Positions 1-5,762 are shown, counted from the stretch's first letter. The stretch is 6,032 nt of DNA from Desulfobacca acetoxidans (GCA_020723225.1 DYJG01000170.1:1-6032), one strand, 5' to 3'. Notes: a model not told the origin generated them from the letters alone. A program made the numbers and translations.

Positions 1-304
1 CCGGGTGTTCGTGGACCCTCAGGGCCTGGCCCGGGCAGTTGGAGACGCAATGGAAGGGCTTCTTCTGGCATTCGAACCCCAGGCAGAGGTAGCTCTTGGG
101 TTTGCGCAAGTATTTGCCGGCCTTGGTAAAGACGCCGTAAGGGCAGAGCTCCACGCACTTGCCGCATTTGACGCACTTGGTTTCGCTGCGGTAAACCCGG
201 TATTTGCTCAACGGGTTCCGGAACCGGGCCGGAGTGGGCATGGGCTCCCAGGGCTGGCCGGAGGGAGTGGTCGGTAAGGCGATTACTTTTTTGGGCTTTG
301 CCAT
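1..304 (-). CDS. Dicluster 4Fe-4S ferredoxin-domain protein, N-terminal part (cut by left edge)
   Basis: This reading frame starts with ATG at 304-302 and stays open to the window edge, giving 101 residues (MAKPKKVIALPTTPSGQPW...). After a proline-rich stretch of about 40 residues come two cysteine groups: C44, C47, C50 and C54 (CVKCGKCVELCP), a standard 4Fe-4S motif, then C74, C79, C86 and C90, spaced x4, x6, x3 and ending in CP. The second group has unusually wide spacing for a ferredoxin, but its final Cys-Pro fits a second cluster. The protein is probably cytoplasmic and carries electrons. Its position behind a ferredoxin/glutamate-synthase-like gene suggests that it belongs to the same redox system. 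It may continue into a larger domain such as a glutamate synthase or flavin module, which cannot be seen here. No Shine-Dalgarno is visible before the ATG, which lies 7 bp from a heptamer repeat. Met22 (ATG at 241) is an alternative start, but its GGGAG lies too close. The ferredoxin call is solid; the wider function is unknown. Confidence 0.8.
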   Translation of the reverse strand, partial: MAKPKKVIALPTTPSGQPWEPMPTPARFRNPLSKYRVYRSETKCVKCGKCVELCPYGVFTKAGKYLRKPKSYLCLGFECQKKPFHCVSNCPGQALRVHEHP

Positions 305-311
305 GTGAATA

Positions 312-467
312 CCGTTTTACGTTTTACGTTTTTCGTTTTGCGTTAAAAAACAATAATGACAACGAGTTATATTATTTTGGGTTACAGCTTTTTAGATTTT
401 TCGTTTTTCAAAAATTGCTTTTTCATCAGTTCTTAACGAAAAACGGAAAACAGAAAACGGAAAACCG
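312..467. repeat. Heptamer-based inverted repeat filling the intergenic gap
   Basis: The arms at 312-346 and 433-467 are inverted copies of each other, identical at 29 of 35 positions by my count. They enclose about 86 bp of AT-rich sequence. Each arm is itself a run of four to five degenerate 7-bp units, CGTTTTN on the left and AACGGAA-like on the right. A further TTTTTCGTTTTTC stretch lies near 398-410. In RNA the arms could pair as a long stem. The left arm starts 7 bp from the ATG of the ferredoxin gene and the right arm ends 4 bp from the stop of the 471-residue gene, so the element occupies nearly the whole gap. No reading frame of note lies inside. It could be a dispersed intergenic repeat, a small non-autonomous element or a transcript-processing structure; the sequence alone does not decide. 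Confidence 0.75.
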
Positions 468-470
468 TCT

Positions 471-1886
471 TTAAGTCGGTTCCCGCTTCGTCAGCTCCCC
501 TTCCCGGTTGGCAAAGAGGGGCGCGAAGATTTCCTTTTCCAGGTCCTCGATGAACATGGCCCGGCCCACTTCACCCCGGAGGCGGCGCACTTCCCGCATG
601 CCCATGGCCCCCATGATTTCCAGGAGCTGGTTGTTCCAGGCGCCGACCAGGTTCACCATCCGCTGGGCGCCCCGCTTGACGGTGAGGGTGTCGATTTCCA
701 CCGGGCACTTGCCGTCTTTGGTGCATTGGCGGCAGAGGCGGCACTCCAGGGCCAGCAGCAGGGGCAGGTCGGCAATGATGGCGTCCGCGCCGCAGATGAT
801 GGCCTTGGCCACGTGCTCCGCCAGGGCGATGCCGCCGCTGACCAGCAAAGTCACCGTGTCCCGCAGCTTGTTTTCCACCAGCCGCAGATGGCAGCGGCGG
901 ATCAGGTCTTTGAGGTGCAGGTCCTGGGACTCTCCCAAGCCCCGGGCCTCTTCGGAGGCATAAATGTGGATGGCCTCCGCGCCGGCCGCGGTCAACTCGG
1001 CCACCCGGTCCACCACCCGGCCGTCCGCCGGCGCCTTGATGCTGATGATCAGCTCGGGATAGCGTTTTTTCACCGCCTCCAACTGTTGCAAAACTTCGGG
1101 GTGGTCCAGAACCTCGATGATCCGCACCTGGGCCAGGAGGGGATCGTTCAGGTCCAGGGAGCCGGCGGTGTAAGAAGGCATGACCAGGTCCGCGATTTTC
1201 GCGCTAATCGCGGTCAGGCGTTCCCGGGCCACAATGGCCAGGGTGCCCAGTTCGAGCGCGGCGTGGGTGATGATCTCCTGGATGTTCCCGGGATTGGCGC
1301 CCAGGGAGGGCGCGGCCAGGAGGATGGGCAGGGGCAGTTCCAGCAGGGGAGGGGAGGGCCAGGTCAGTTCCCCGTTGCTGTCAAAGGTGAGGAACATGGG
1401 CTTGCGGCCCAAATCGATGCTGGTGCTGATATATTCCCGGCCGTGGATGCCGTCCCGGGTGGGGCGGACGATTTCCGACATGTCGGTCCAGAAGGAGTCG
1501 AACCCCGGTCCCGAAAAAGGGCCGCCGTAACCCGCGCCGGAAACCGGAATCTTGCCGGTTTCCGCCTGGTACCAGGTGGCGGCCAGGATTTCCGGAGTCC
1601 AATAGGCATCGCCGATGCGGGCATACTGGGGATTGCTGGCCTTGAAGATCAGTTCCCGGGGGCAGCCCTGGACGCAGCGGTAGCAGTCCCGGCACATCTG
1701 GTCAATGGTGTCCACGAACTGGGAGGGGTCGAAACCCCTTTTCCGGTAGGCGTCCACCGGGCATTGTTCTTTGACGCAGCGGGCGCAGCGCAGACAGCCT
1801 TCGGCCCAATCGATGATGGTGTTCTTCGCCAGGGGGCTGAAGCGGGGAGGCACCGAGCGCACATGGATATGATACTTGGCTGGCAC
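471..1886 (-). CDS. Ferredoxin / glutamate-synthase-like barrel fusion protein with degenerate FMN motifs
   Basis: This is a 471-residue cytoplasmic protein with no signal peptide or membrane segment. Residues 31-42 (C31, C34, C37, C42) and 65-75 (C65, C68, C71, C75) form an N-terminal two-cluster ferredoxin. Residues from about 85 to 380 resemble the FMN domain of archaeal-type glutamate synthase: a WTPEI segment near 96, LPILLAAPSLG near 185-196, GTLAIVA near 214, SIKAPADG near 282, and VSGGIALAEHVAKAI at 349-363 followed by GADAI. C382, C385, C388 and C394 (CRLCRQCTKDGKCPVEI) sit where that family carries its 3Fe-4S cluster. The usual GEGG loop, the Q-G-A-K...GG..LP motif and the D-G...GGTG motif are not recognisable, so classical glutamate synthase catalysis is doubtful. 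It may be an electron-transfer or scaffold paralogue. The start is GTG at 1886, set by a strong GGAGG seven bases upstream that overlaps the stop region of the MvhD-like gene, so the two are probably translationally coupled. Confidence 0.85.
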   Translation of the reverse strand: MPAKYHIHVRSVPPRFSPLAKNTIIDWAEGCLRCARCVKEQCPVDAYRKRGFDPSQFVDTIDQMCRDCYRCVQGCPRELIFKASNPQYARIGDAYWTPEILAATWYQAETGKIPVSGAGYGGPFSGPGFDSFWTDMSEIVRPTRDGIHGREYISTSIDLGRKPMFLTFDSNGELTWPSPPLLELPLPILLAAPSLGANPGNIQEIITHAALELGTLAIVARERLTAISAKIADLVMPSYTAGSLDLNDPLLAQVRIIEVLDHPEVLQQLEAVKKRYPELIISIKAPADGRVVDRVAELTAAGAEAIHIYASEEARGLGESQDLHLKDLIRRCHLRLVENKLRDTVTLLVSGGIALAEHVAKAIICGADAIIADLPLLLALECRLCRQCTKDGKCPVEIDTLTVKRGAQRMVNLVGAWNNQLLEIMGAMGMREVRRLRGEVGRAMFIEDLEKEIFAPLFANREGELTKREPT

Positions 1887-1893
1887 GGGGACA

Positions 1894-1898
1894 CCTCC
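1894..1898 (-). promoter_or_regulatory. Shine-Dalgarno fixing the GTG start of the 471-residue gene
   Basis: The minus strand reads AGGAGGTGTCCCC then GTG. The GGAGG core is spaced 7 nt from the GTG at 1886 and overlaps the TAG stop (1900-1898) of the preceding gene. This supports the GTG start and tight coupling of the two genes. Confidence 0.75.
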
Positions 1899-2329
1899 TA
1901 CTTGGCCGACCGGCGGGCCGCAGTGTTGGGCGCCCGGCGCAGCGGGCTGGCGCCCAGGGCCTGAACGCGGTCACTGATTTCGGCAATAATGGCGGCCAAC
2001 GCGGATTCATCGCCGGGGGTCAGGACGGATCGCCCCACCCGGGCCGGCTCCAGGCCGATCTCAGCCAAATATTTCTTGGTATAGGCCATGCGGCCGCCGG
2101 CTCGATGGCTTCCCTCATTATAGCGGCAGAGTTGCTCTTCACAGCCGATGACCCACACCAGATCCACCGGGGTGGCCAGGGTGCGCAGCAACTGGAAGGC
2201 TTCCATCTTGCTGCTGCAAGGCTCAGGCAGCACCCGCAGCCGCACCTCGCCGCCGCGCCACAAACTTTTTACCGCGTCCGGCTCCGGCACCGCCTGCTGA
2301 CAGGCAAAAACCACGACTTCCATGGACAT
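1898..2329 (-). CDS. MvhD/FlpD-like hydrogenase iron-sulfur subunit family protein
   Basis: This is a small cytoplasmic protein of 143 residues. It resembles the MvhD (methyl-viologen hydrogenase delta subunit) family, which carries a [2Fe-2S] cluster and hands electrons to HdrA-type flavoproteins. The supporting pattern is a beta strand ending in C10 (VVVFAC), a PC motif at C38, the GCxxxxC motif at C63 and C68 (GCEEQLCRYNEGSHRA), then a helix and the GLEPARV segment near 92-98, all in family order. Many relatives have two cysteines in the first motif; here only C10 is present, leaving four cysteines in total. No hydrogenase or HdrA gene is in view, so its partner is probably the ferredoxin/glutamate-synthase-like protein encoded 11 bp downstream. 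The ATG at 2329 has a weak GAGG about 10 nt upstream; the ATG at 2323 is an alternative start. The last 18 or so residues are basic and probably disordered. The family call is by motif pattern; the redox role is inferred. Confidence 0.75.
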   Translation of the reverse strand: MSMEVVVFACQQAVPEPDAVKSLWRGGEVRLRVLPEPCSSKMEAFQLLRTLATPVDLVWVIGCEEQLCRYNEGSHRAGGRMAYTKKYLAEIGLEPARVGRSVLTPGDESALAAIIAEISDRVQALGASPLRRAPNTAARRSAK

Positions 2330-2354
2330 AGAACTTACGCCTCAAGTGAAATGG

Positions 2355-2383
2355 GGGCCAGAGGGGATTTCCCCTTCTGGCCC
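2355..2383 (-). promoter_or_regulatory. GC-rich hairpin in the leader of the MvhD-like gene
   Basis: GGGCCAGAGGGG (2355-2366) pairs with CCCCTTCTGGCCC (2371-2383) around a 4-nt loop, giving a 12-bp stem with one bulged base. No T-run follows on either strand, so it does not look like a classical intrinsic terminator. It sits about 26 nt upstream of the MvhD-like start. It could protect or process the transcript between glnA and the downstream pair, or be a weak terminator for glnA. Confidence 0.5.
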
Positions 2384-2414
2384 AGGATTTACCATAGGAA
2401 ACTTATATACAAAT

Positions 2415-2444
2415 AATATACCAGATACTCTCCAATCCCGGCAA
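2415..2444 (-). promoter_or_regulatory. Candidate sigma70-type promoter for the MvhD-like/ferredoxin operon
   Basis: On the minus strand TTGCCG (2444-2439, 4 of 6 to consensus) and TATATT (2420-2415, 5 of 6) are separated by 18 bp. This would place the transcript start near 2408, about 80 nt ahead of the MvhD-like ATG, with the 2355-2383 hairpin in the leader. The region is AT-rich, so chance matches are likely. Read-through from glnA is the alternative. Confidence 0.35.
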
Positions 2445-2460
2445 CAAGTTACCTCCGGAA

Positions 2461-3789
2461 TTAGAGTATGGGCAGATAGCGATCGATTTCGTATTGGCTC
2501 ACGTGCATGCGGTAGCGGTCCCACTCGATCTTTTTGTTCTCGATGAACTTGGTGAAGATGTGGTCGCCCAGGGTTTCCTTAATGAGGGCGCTCTTTTCCA
2601 GCTCTTTCACGGCTTCGTCCAGACTGCCCGGCAGTTCGACGATGCCCTTCTTTTTCCGGTCTTTTTCGGACATATGGTAAATGTCCTCTTCCACCGGCTC
2701 GGGCAGCGGGTATTTATTCTCGATGCCTTTCAGGCCCGCGGCGATCATGACTGCAAAGGCCAGATAGGGATTGCAGGCCGGATCAGGCGCCCGGTATTCG
2801 CAACGGGTGGCCGCTTCTTTGCCGGGCTTGTACATGGGCACCCGGACCAACGCGGAGCGGTTCCGCCGGGCCCAGGAGACGTATACCGGAGCCTCGTAGC
2901 CGGGTACCAGGCGCTTGTAGGAGTTGACCCACTGGCTGCAGATGGCGGTGATCTCCCGGGCGTGCTTCAGCAGACCGGCGATGTAGCTCTTGCCTTCCGC
3001 GGACAGGTGGTACTTGTCGTTGGCGTCGTAGAAGGCGTTCTTGGTGCCTTTGAACAGGGACTGGTGGGTGTGCATGCCGCTGCCGTTGATGCCGAAGATG
3101 GGCTTGGGCATGAAGGTGGCATAAATGCCGTTCATCATGGCCACGGCCTTGACCGTGGCCCGCAGCGTCATGGTCTTGTCGGCCATCTTCATGGCCTCGT
3201 CGTAGCGCATGTCGATTTCGTGCTGGGAGTCGGCCACCTCGTGGTGGCTGTATTCGATGCGCACCCCCAATTTTTCCAGCGCGAAAATGGTCTCCCGCCG
3301 CAGGTCGTTGCCGACATCCAAGGGCGGGGCGTCGAAATAGCCGCCCCGGTCCAGGACCTCGGGAGCTTCGTTGTTGGCGAAGTAAAAGAACTCCAATTCC
3401 GGTCCCAGGTAGGAGATGTAGCCCTTCTCGGCAGCCTTGGCGAGCACTCTTTTCAAAACATAGCGGGGGTCGCCGGGATAGGGCGAACCTTCTGGCTGCA
3501 GGATATCGCAAAACATGCGGGCTACAGGTTGTTCGTCCGGCCTCCAGGGCAGGAGCTGGAAGGTGGTGGGGTCAGGCTTGGCGATCATGTCGCTTTCTTC
3601 GATGCGGGAAAACCCCTCAATGGAAGAGCCGTCGAACCCCATACCCTCGGTCATACCCTCATCCAGTTCAGAGGGGCGGATGGAGAAGCTTTTCAGCATC
3701 CCTAAAACATCGGTAAACCATAGCTGGATAAAGCTGACATTCTGGTCCTTGACGCACTTGAAGACATCTTCAATGGTCTGGCAATTCAC
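2461..3789 (-). CDS. glnA: Glutamine synthetase, type I (GSI-alpha)
   Basis: Makes glutamine from glutamate, ammonia and ATP in the cytoplasm; the family forms dodecamers. All family signatures are present in order: FDGSSIEGF with D53 (51-60), metal ligands E131 and E133 (GPELEFF), HHEVA with E184, QHEID with E191, the NGSGMH segment ending in H240, the flap segment VPGYEAPVYVS with E299, and RCEYRAPDPACNPYLAF with E331. At 442 residues it lacks the roughly 25-residue insertion of GSI-beta enzymes. This points to the alpha class, which in studied members is controlled by feedback and protein partners rather than adenylylation. Arg62 matches the residue of Bacillus subtilis GlnA known for AMP/glutamine feedback. 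The start is GTG at 3789, chosen because GAGAGGG lies 6 nt upstream and the N-terminus aligns with the family. It has its own upstream gap with a candidate promoter and lies among glutamate-synthase-like genes, as expected for a GS-GOGAT locus. Confidence 0.97.
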   Translation of the reverse strand: MNCQTIEDVFKCVKDQNVSFIQLWFTDVLGMLKSFSIRPSELDEGMTEGMGFDGSSIEGFSRIEESDMIAKPDPTTFQLLPWRPDEQPVARMFCDILQPEGSPYPGDPRYVLKRVLAKAAEKGYISYLGPELEFFYFANNEAPEVLDRGGYFDAPPLDVGNDLRRETIFALEKLGVRIEYSHHEVADSQHEIDMRYDEAMKMADKTMTLRATVKAVAMMNGIYATFMPKPIFGINGSGMHTHQSLFKGTKNAFYDANDKYHLSAEGKSYIAGLLKHAREITAICSQWVNSYKRLVPGYEAPVYVSWARRNRSALVRVPMYKPGKEAATRCEYRAPDPACNPYLAFAVMIAAGLKGIENKYPLPEPVEEDIYHMSEKDRKKKGIVELPGSLDEAVKELEKSALIKETLGDHIFTKFIENKKIEWDRYRMHVSQYEIDRYLPIL

Positions 3790-3884
3790 GGCGATCCCTC
3801 TCTTTTATTGATTTGAATAGCTAACGACATAACAATAATCATACCACCTGGAAAAATCAATAATATCATGGAGATTTGGAAAAA

Positions 3885-3915
3885 ATTAGAAAGAAGCTTA
3901 TTACGTAATTGTCAA
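3885..3915 (-). promoter_or_regulatory. glnA: Candidate glnA promoter with an internal palindrome
   Basis: The minus strand carries a perfect TTGACA (3915-3910) and TCTAAT (3890-3885, 5 of 6) with a 19-bp spacer, longer than the ideal 17. The start of transcription would be near 3878, about 90 nt ahead of the GTG. The spacer contains a perfect 10-bp palindrome ATTACGTAAT (3900-3909) that could be an operator. I saw no sigma54-type GG/GC element in this gap. The promoter call is moderate to low because the gap is AT-rich. Confidence 0.4.
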
Positions 3916-3992
3916 TTTATGGAAGATTTTGCTACAAATATGTTTTAAACCATTTAGCTATAACAGCAAAGAGAGAATCCGGAGAGATATGG

Positions 3993-4048
3993 AGAAAAGA
4001 TTTAAGCCCTGGCGGAAACCGCCAGGGCTTAAATCTTGTTTTGTTTTT
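3993..4048 (-). terminator. Strong intrinsic terminator, probably bidirectional
   Basis: A perfect 19-bp stem (3997-4015 with 4019-4037) closes a 3-nt loop, with the GC-rich half next to the loop and the AT-rich half at the base. It starts 40 bp downstream of the stop of the 525-residue glutamate synthase-like gene. On the minus strand the stem is followed by a short TTTT-type tract (TCTTTTCTCC). On the plus strand it is followed by GTTTTGTTTTT. It should separate the upstream gene from glnA transcription. Confidence 0.88.
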
Positions 4049-4077
4049 CTGTGTCCTTTCTGACGTGGCGGTAAAGC

Positions 4078-5655
4078 TTACCGCCGATAGCCCAGGATTT
4101 TTTCCACTTCCGCGGCATCGGAGTCCATAACATAAGGGATGCCGGAGATCTTGGCCGCGTCTTCGGTCAAGGCCACCAGGTCGTCCCGGGTGATGTGCTC
4201 CAGGGAGAACTTCCGGGCCCCGGCCATGAACTGCTGCAGGCCCTGGGTCATGCGGCTGATGTAGCTGTACATGCCGATGGCCCCCGCGGGGATGCGGCCG
4301 TACTTGCCCAGGGGGTATTTGCGCCGCAGAGCCGCGGCCTCGGCGAAATGCTCCAGATAGGCCTCTTTCAGGTCCCGCTCCTCCCGTTCGCACTTTTCCC
4401 GGAGCTTCTTGCCCTCAAAGTTCCCCACCATGGCCGCGGTCATGATGGAGCGGCCCATGCACACCAGCTTCACGAAAGGCGCGGCCAGGGCTATGGCCTT
4501 AAACACATGGTCTTCCAGAGACAGGCCGCCGGCGATGGCGCAGGCCGGGACGAATTCGCCCTTGCTCTTCAAGTGCGACAGGTATTCATAGAGGAGGCAT
4601 TCCAGGTGCACGGTGGGGATGCCCCATTCGTTCATCATCCGCCAGGGGCTCATACCGGTGCCGCCGCCCGCGCCGTCCACGGTGAGGAGGTCGATTTTCG
4701 CCTGGGACGCGAACTTCACCGCCCGGGCCAGGTCCGCGGGCCGGTAGGCCCCGGTCTTGAGCGACACCCGCTTGGCCCCGACGCGGCGCAGGTGCTCCAC
4801 GGTCTTATAAAACTCGTCTTCATCCACCATGCCCAAACGGGAATGGCGCTCGAACTCCCGGATACCCCGGACCTTATACTGCTCCTGGGTCATGGTGTCG
4901 TGGGGATCGGGCAGCACAATGTAGCCCCGGTCCCGGAGCTGCTTGGCCCGCTCGAGATTGGGGAGCTTGACTTCGCCGCCGATGTTCTTGGCCCCCTGGC
5001 CCCATTTCAGCTCAAAGAACTCCACCCCCAGCTTCTCGATGACGTACTCGGGCACACCCAACCGGCCATCCTCCACGTTGGCCTGGACGATGATGTCGCC
5101 ATAGCCGTTATACCACTTCTTAAAAATCTTCACCCGGCGCTCCATCTCCGGGGAGTGGACAATGCGGCCTTTCTTGATTTCGCTCTTGGGGTCCATGCCG
5201 CAGACGTTTTCGCCGCAGACCAGGATGATGCCGCTGATGGCCGCGCCGATGGCCATGGACTCCCAGTGGATGCGGGCGATGTCCGTGGAGCCCAGCGCGC
5301 CGGTGAAGGCCGGGAACGCCAGCTTCACCTTGTGCTTTTCGCCGATCTCCACCTGGGTGTTCACCGCCGGGAAGATGGCCTTATCTGAATCCGCGGGCAT
5401 GCCGACGGCGCCCACGCAGGTGCCCTGGATGTTGAAGTAGGAAAAGTCGCAGGGGTAGTCTTTATCCGCACCCGCGGTGACTTTCCCGAAGGGCATGGGG
5501 TAGAGGAGTTCCCGGCCCCGGACTGCGGAGCGGCCGATTTCACAGGGTCCGGGACAGCCATCGAGACAGGTGACACAGATGCCGGAAACCGGGGCGGGCA
5601 TCACCCGGTTCTTGGTAAGGGTGGCAGGACTGCGATTGGGGTTGCTGATAGTCAT
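4078..5655 (-). CDS. FMN-binding glutamate synthase family protein (stand-alone GltB2-like)
   Basis: This is a 525-residue cytoplasmic protein matching the FMN/synthase domain of glutamate synthase. That domain converts 2-oxoglutarate plus ammonia to glutamate using reduced flavin. Visible motifs are WGQGAKNIGGEVKLP (218-232), TVDGAGGGTGMSP (325-337), IAGGLSLEDH (374-383) followed by KLVCMGR (396-402), and a TIM-barrel layout. No class II glutaminase, GXGXG or NAD(P)H domain is present, so partners must supply these or the enzyme works differently. The N-terminus has C27, C30, C34 and C38 (CVTCLDGCPGPC), which looks like an iron-sulfur or metal site. The C-terminal C-x-x-C...CP cluster of ordinary glutamate synthases is absent after residue 399. 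ATG at 5655 is chosen because AAGGAG lies 8 nt upstream; an in-frame ATG at 5730 would overlap a hairpin and add an unconserved-looking 25 residues. Its substrate may be glutamate-related but not proven; N-methylglutamate synthase subunits are relatives too. Confidence 0.88.
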   Translation of the reverse strand: MTISNPNRSPATLTKNRVMPAPVSGICVTCLDGCPGPCEIGRSAVRGRELLYPMPFGKVTAGADKDYPCDFSYFNIQGTCVGAVGMPADSDKAIFPAVNTQVEIGEKHKVKLAFPAFTGALGSTDIARIHWESMAIGAAISGIILVCGENVCGMDPKSEIKKGRIVHSPEMERRVKIFKKWYNGYGDIIVQANVEDGRLGVPEYVIEKLGVEFFELKWGQGAKNIGGEVKLPNLERAKQLRDRGYIVLPDPHDTMTQEQYKVRGIREFERHSRLGMVDEDEFYKTVEHLRRVGAKRVSLKTGAYRPADLARAVKFASQAKIDLLTVDGAGGGTGMSPWRMMNEWGIPTVHLECLLYEYLSHLKSKGEFVPACAIAGGLSLEDHVFKAIALAAPFVKLVCMGRSIMTAAMVGNFEGKKLREKCEREERDLKEAYLEHFAEAAALRRKYPLGKYGRIPAGAIGMYSYISRMTQGLQQFMAGARKFSLEHITRDDLVALTEDAAKISGIPYVMDSDAAEVEKILGYRR

Positions 5656-5663
5656 GGTTATCA

Positions 5664-5669
5664 CTCCTT
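5664..5669 (-). promoter_or_regulatory. Shine-Dalgarno fixing the start at 5655
   Basis: AAGGAG on the minus strand is spaced 8 nt from the ATG at 5655. It favours this start over the in-frame ATG at 5730. Confidence 0.8.
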
Positions 5670-5728
5670 TGCGATATGGTCTTGAGGCAGAAAGGGGTGA
5701 AAACCAAGCCAAATAGATAAATTTATGC

Positions 5729-5761
5729 AAAAAATAAGCCAGCTCCGGGCTGGCTTATTTT
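5729..5761 (-). terminator. Terminator-like hairpin upstream of the glutamate synthase-like gene
   Basis: A perfect 13-bp stem (5731-5743 with 5749-5761) closes a 5-nt loop; its inner half is GC-rich (GCCAGC with GCTGGC). On the minus strand it ends in a run of six T (complement of 5729-5734), as in an intrinsic terminator; on the plus strand it ends in TTATTTTATT. It lies about 74 bp upstream of the start codon at 5655. It may end an upstream minus-strand transcript, a short RNA from the gap, or act as an attenuator in the leader. No plus-strand gene in view needs it. Confidence 0.7.
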
Positions 5762-5762
5762 A

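Noticed and set aside
312..467. CRISPR array
   Set aside because: The repeats are 7-bp contiguous degenerate units with no unique spacers of uniform length.
726..1964. Plus-strand open frame of 412 codons opposite the ferredoxin fusion gene
   Set aside because: It is rich in Gly, Gln, Asp and Ala, without motifs, and lies entirely opposite genes with clear cysteine signatures.
2405..2457. Mini-frame of about 14 codons starting at TTG behind a GGAGG just after the glnA stop
   Set aside because: The Shine-Dalgarno is good, but the peptide is very short, starts with TTG and overlaps the candidate promoter. A leader peptide cannot be supported from one sequence.
2494..3705. Long plus-strand open frame of 403 codons opposite glnA
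   Set aside because: It is antisense to a clearly conserved glutamine synthetase, has a Gly/Val/His-rich composition typical of the reverse of GC-rich codons, and shows no recognisable motif.
3790..3990. Sigma54 (-24/-12) promoter upstream of glnA
   Set aside because: I found no TGGCAC-N5-TTGC-like element on the minus strand in this gap.
3909..4130. Plus-strand frame of 73 codons in the gap before glnA
   Set aside because: It runs straight through the strong 19-bp terminator hairpin and shows no family resemblance, so coding is unlikely.
4195..5388. Plus-strand open frame of 397 codons opposite the glutamate synthase-like gene
   Set aside because: It is a shadow of the conserved minus-strand gene, with biased low-complexity composition.
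5656..5730. N-terminal extension of the glutamate synthase-like protein from the in-frame ATG at 5730
   Set aside because: The ATG abuts the terminator-like hairpin and has no Shine-Dalgarno, while the ATG at 5655 has AAGGAG at ideal distance.
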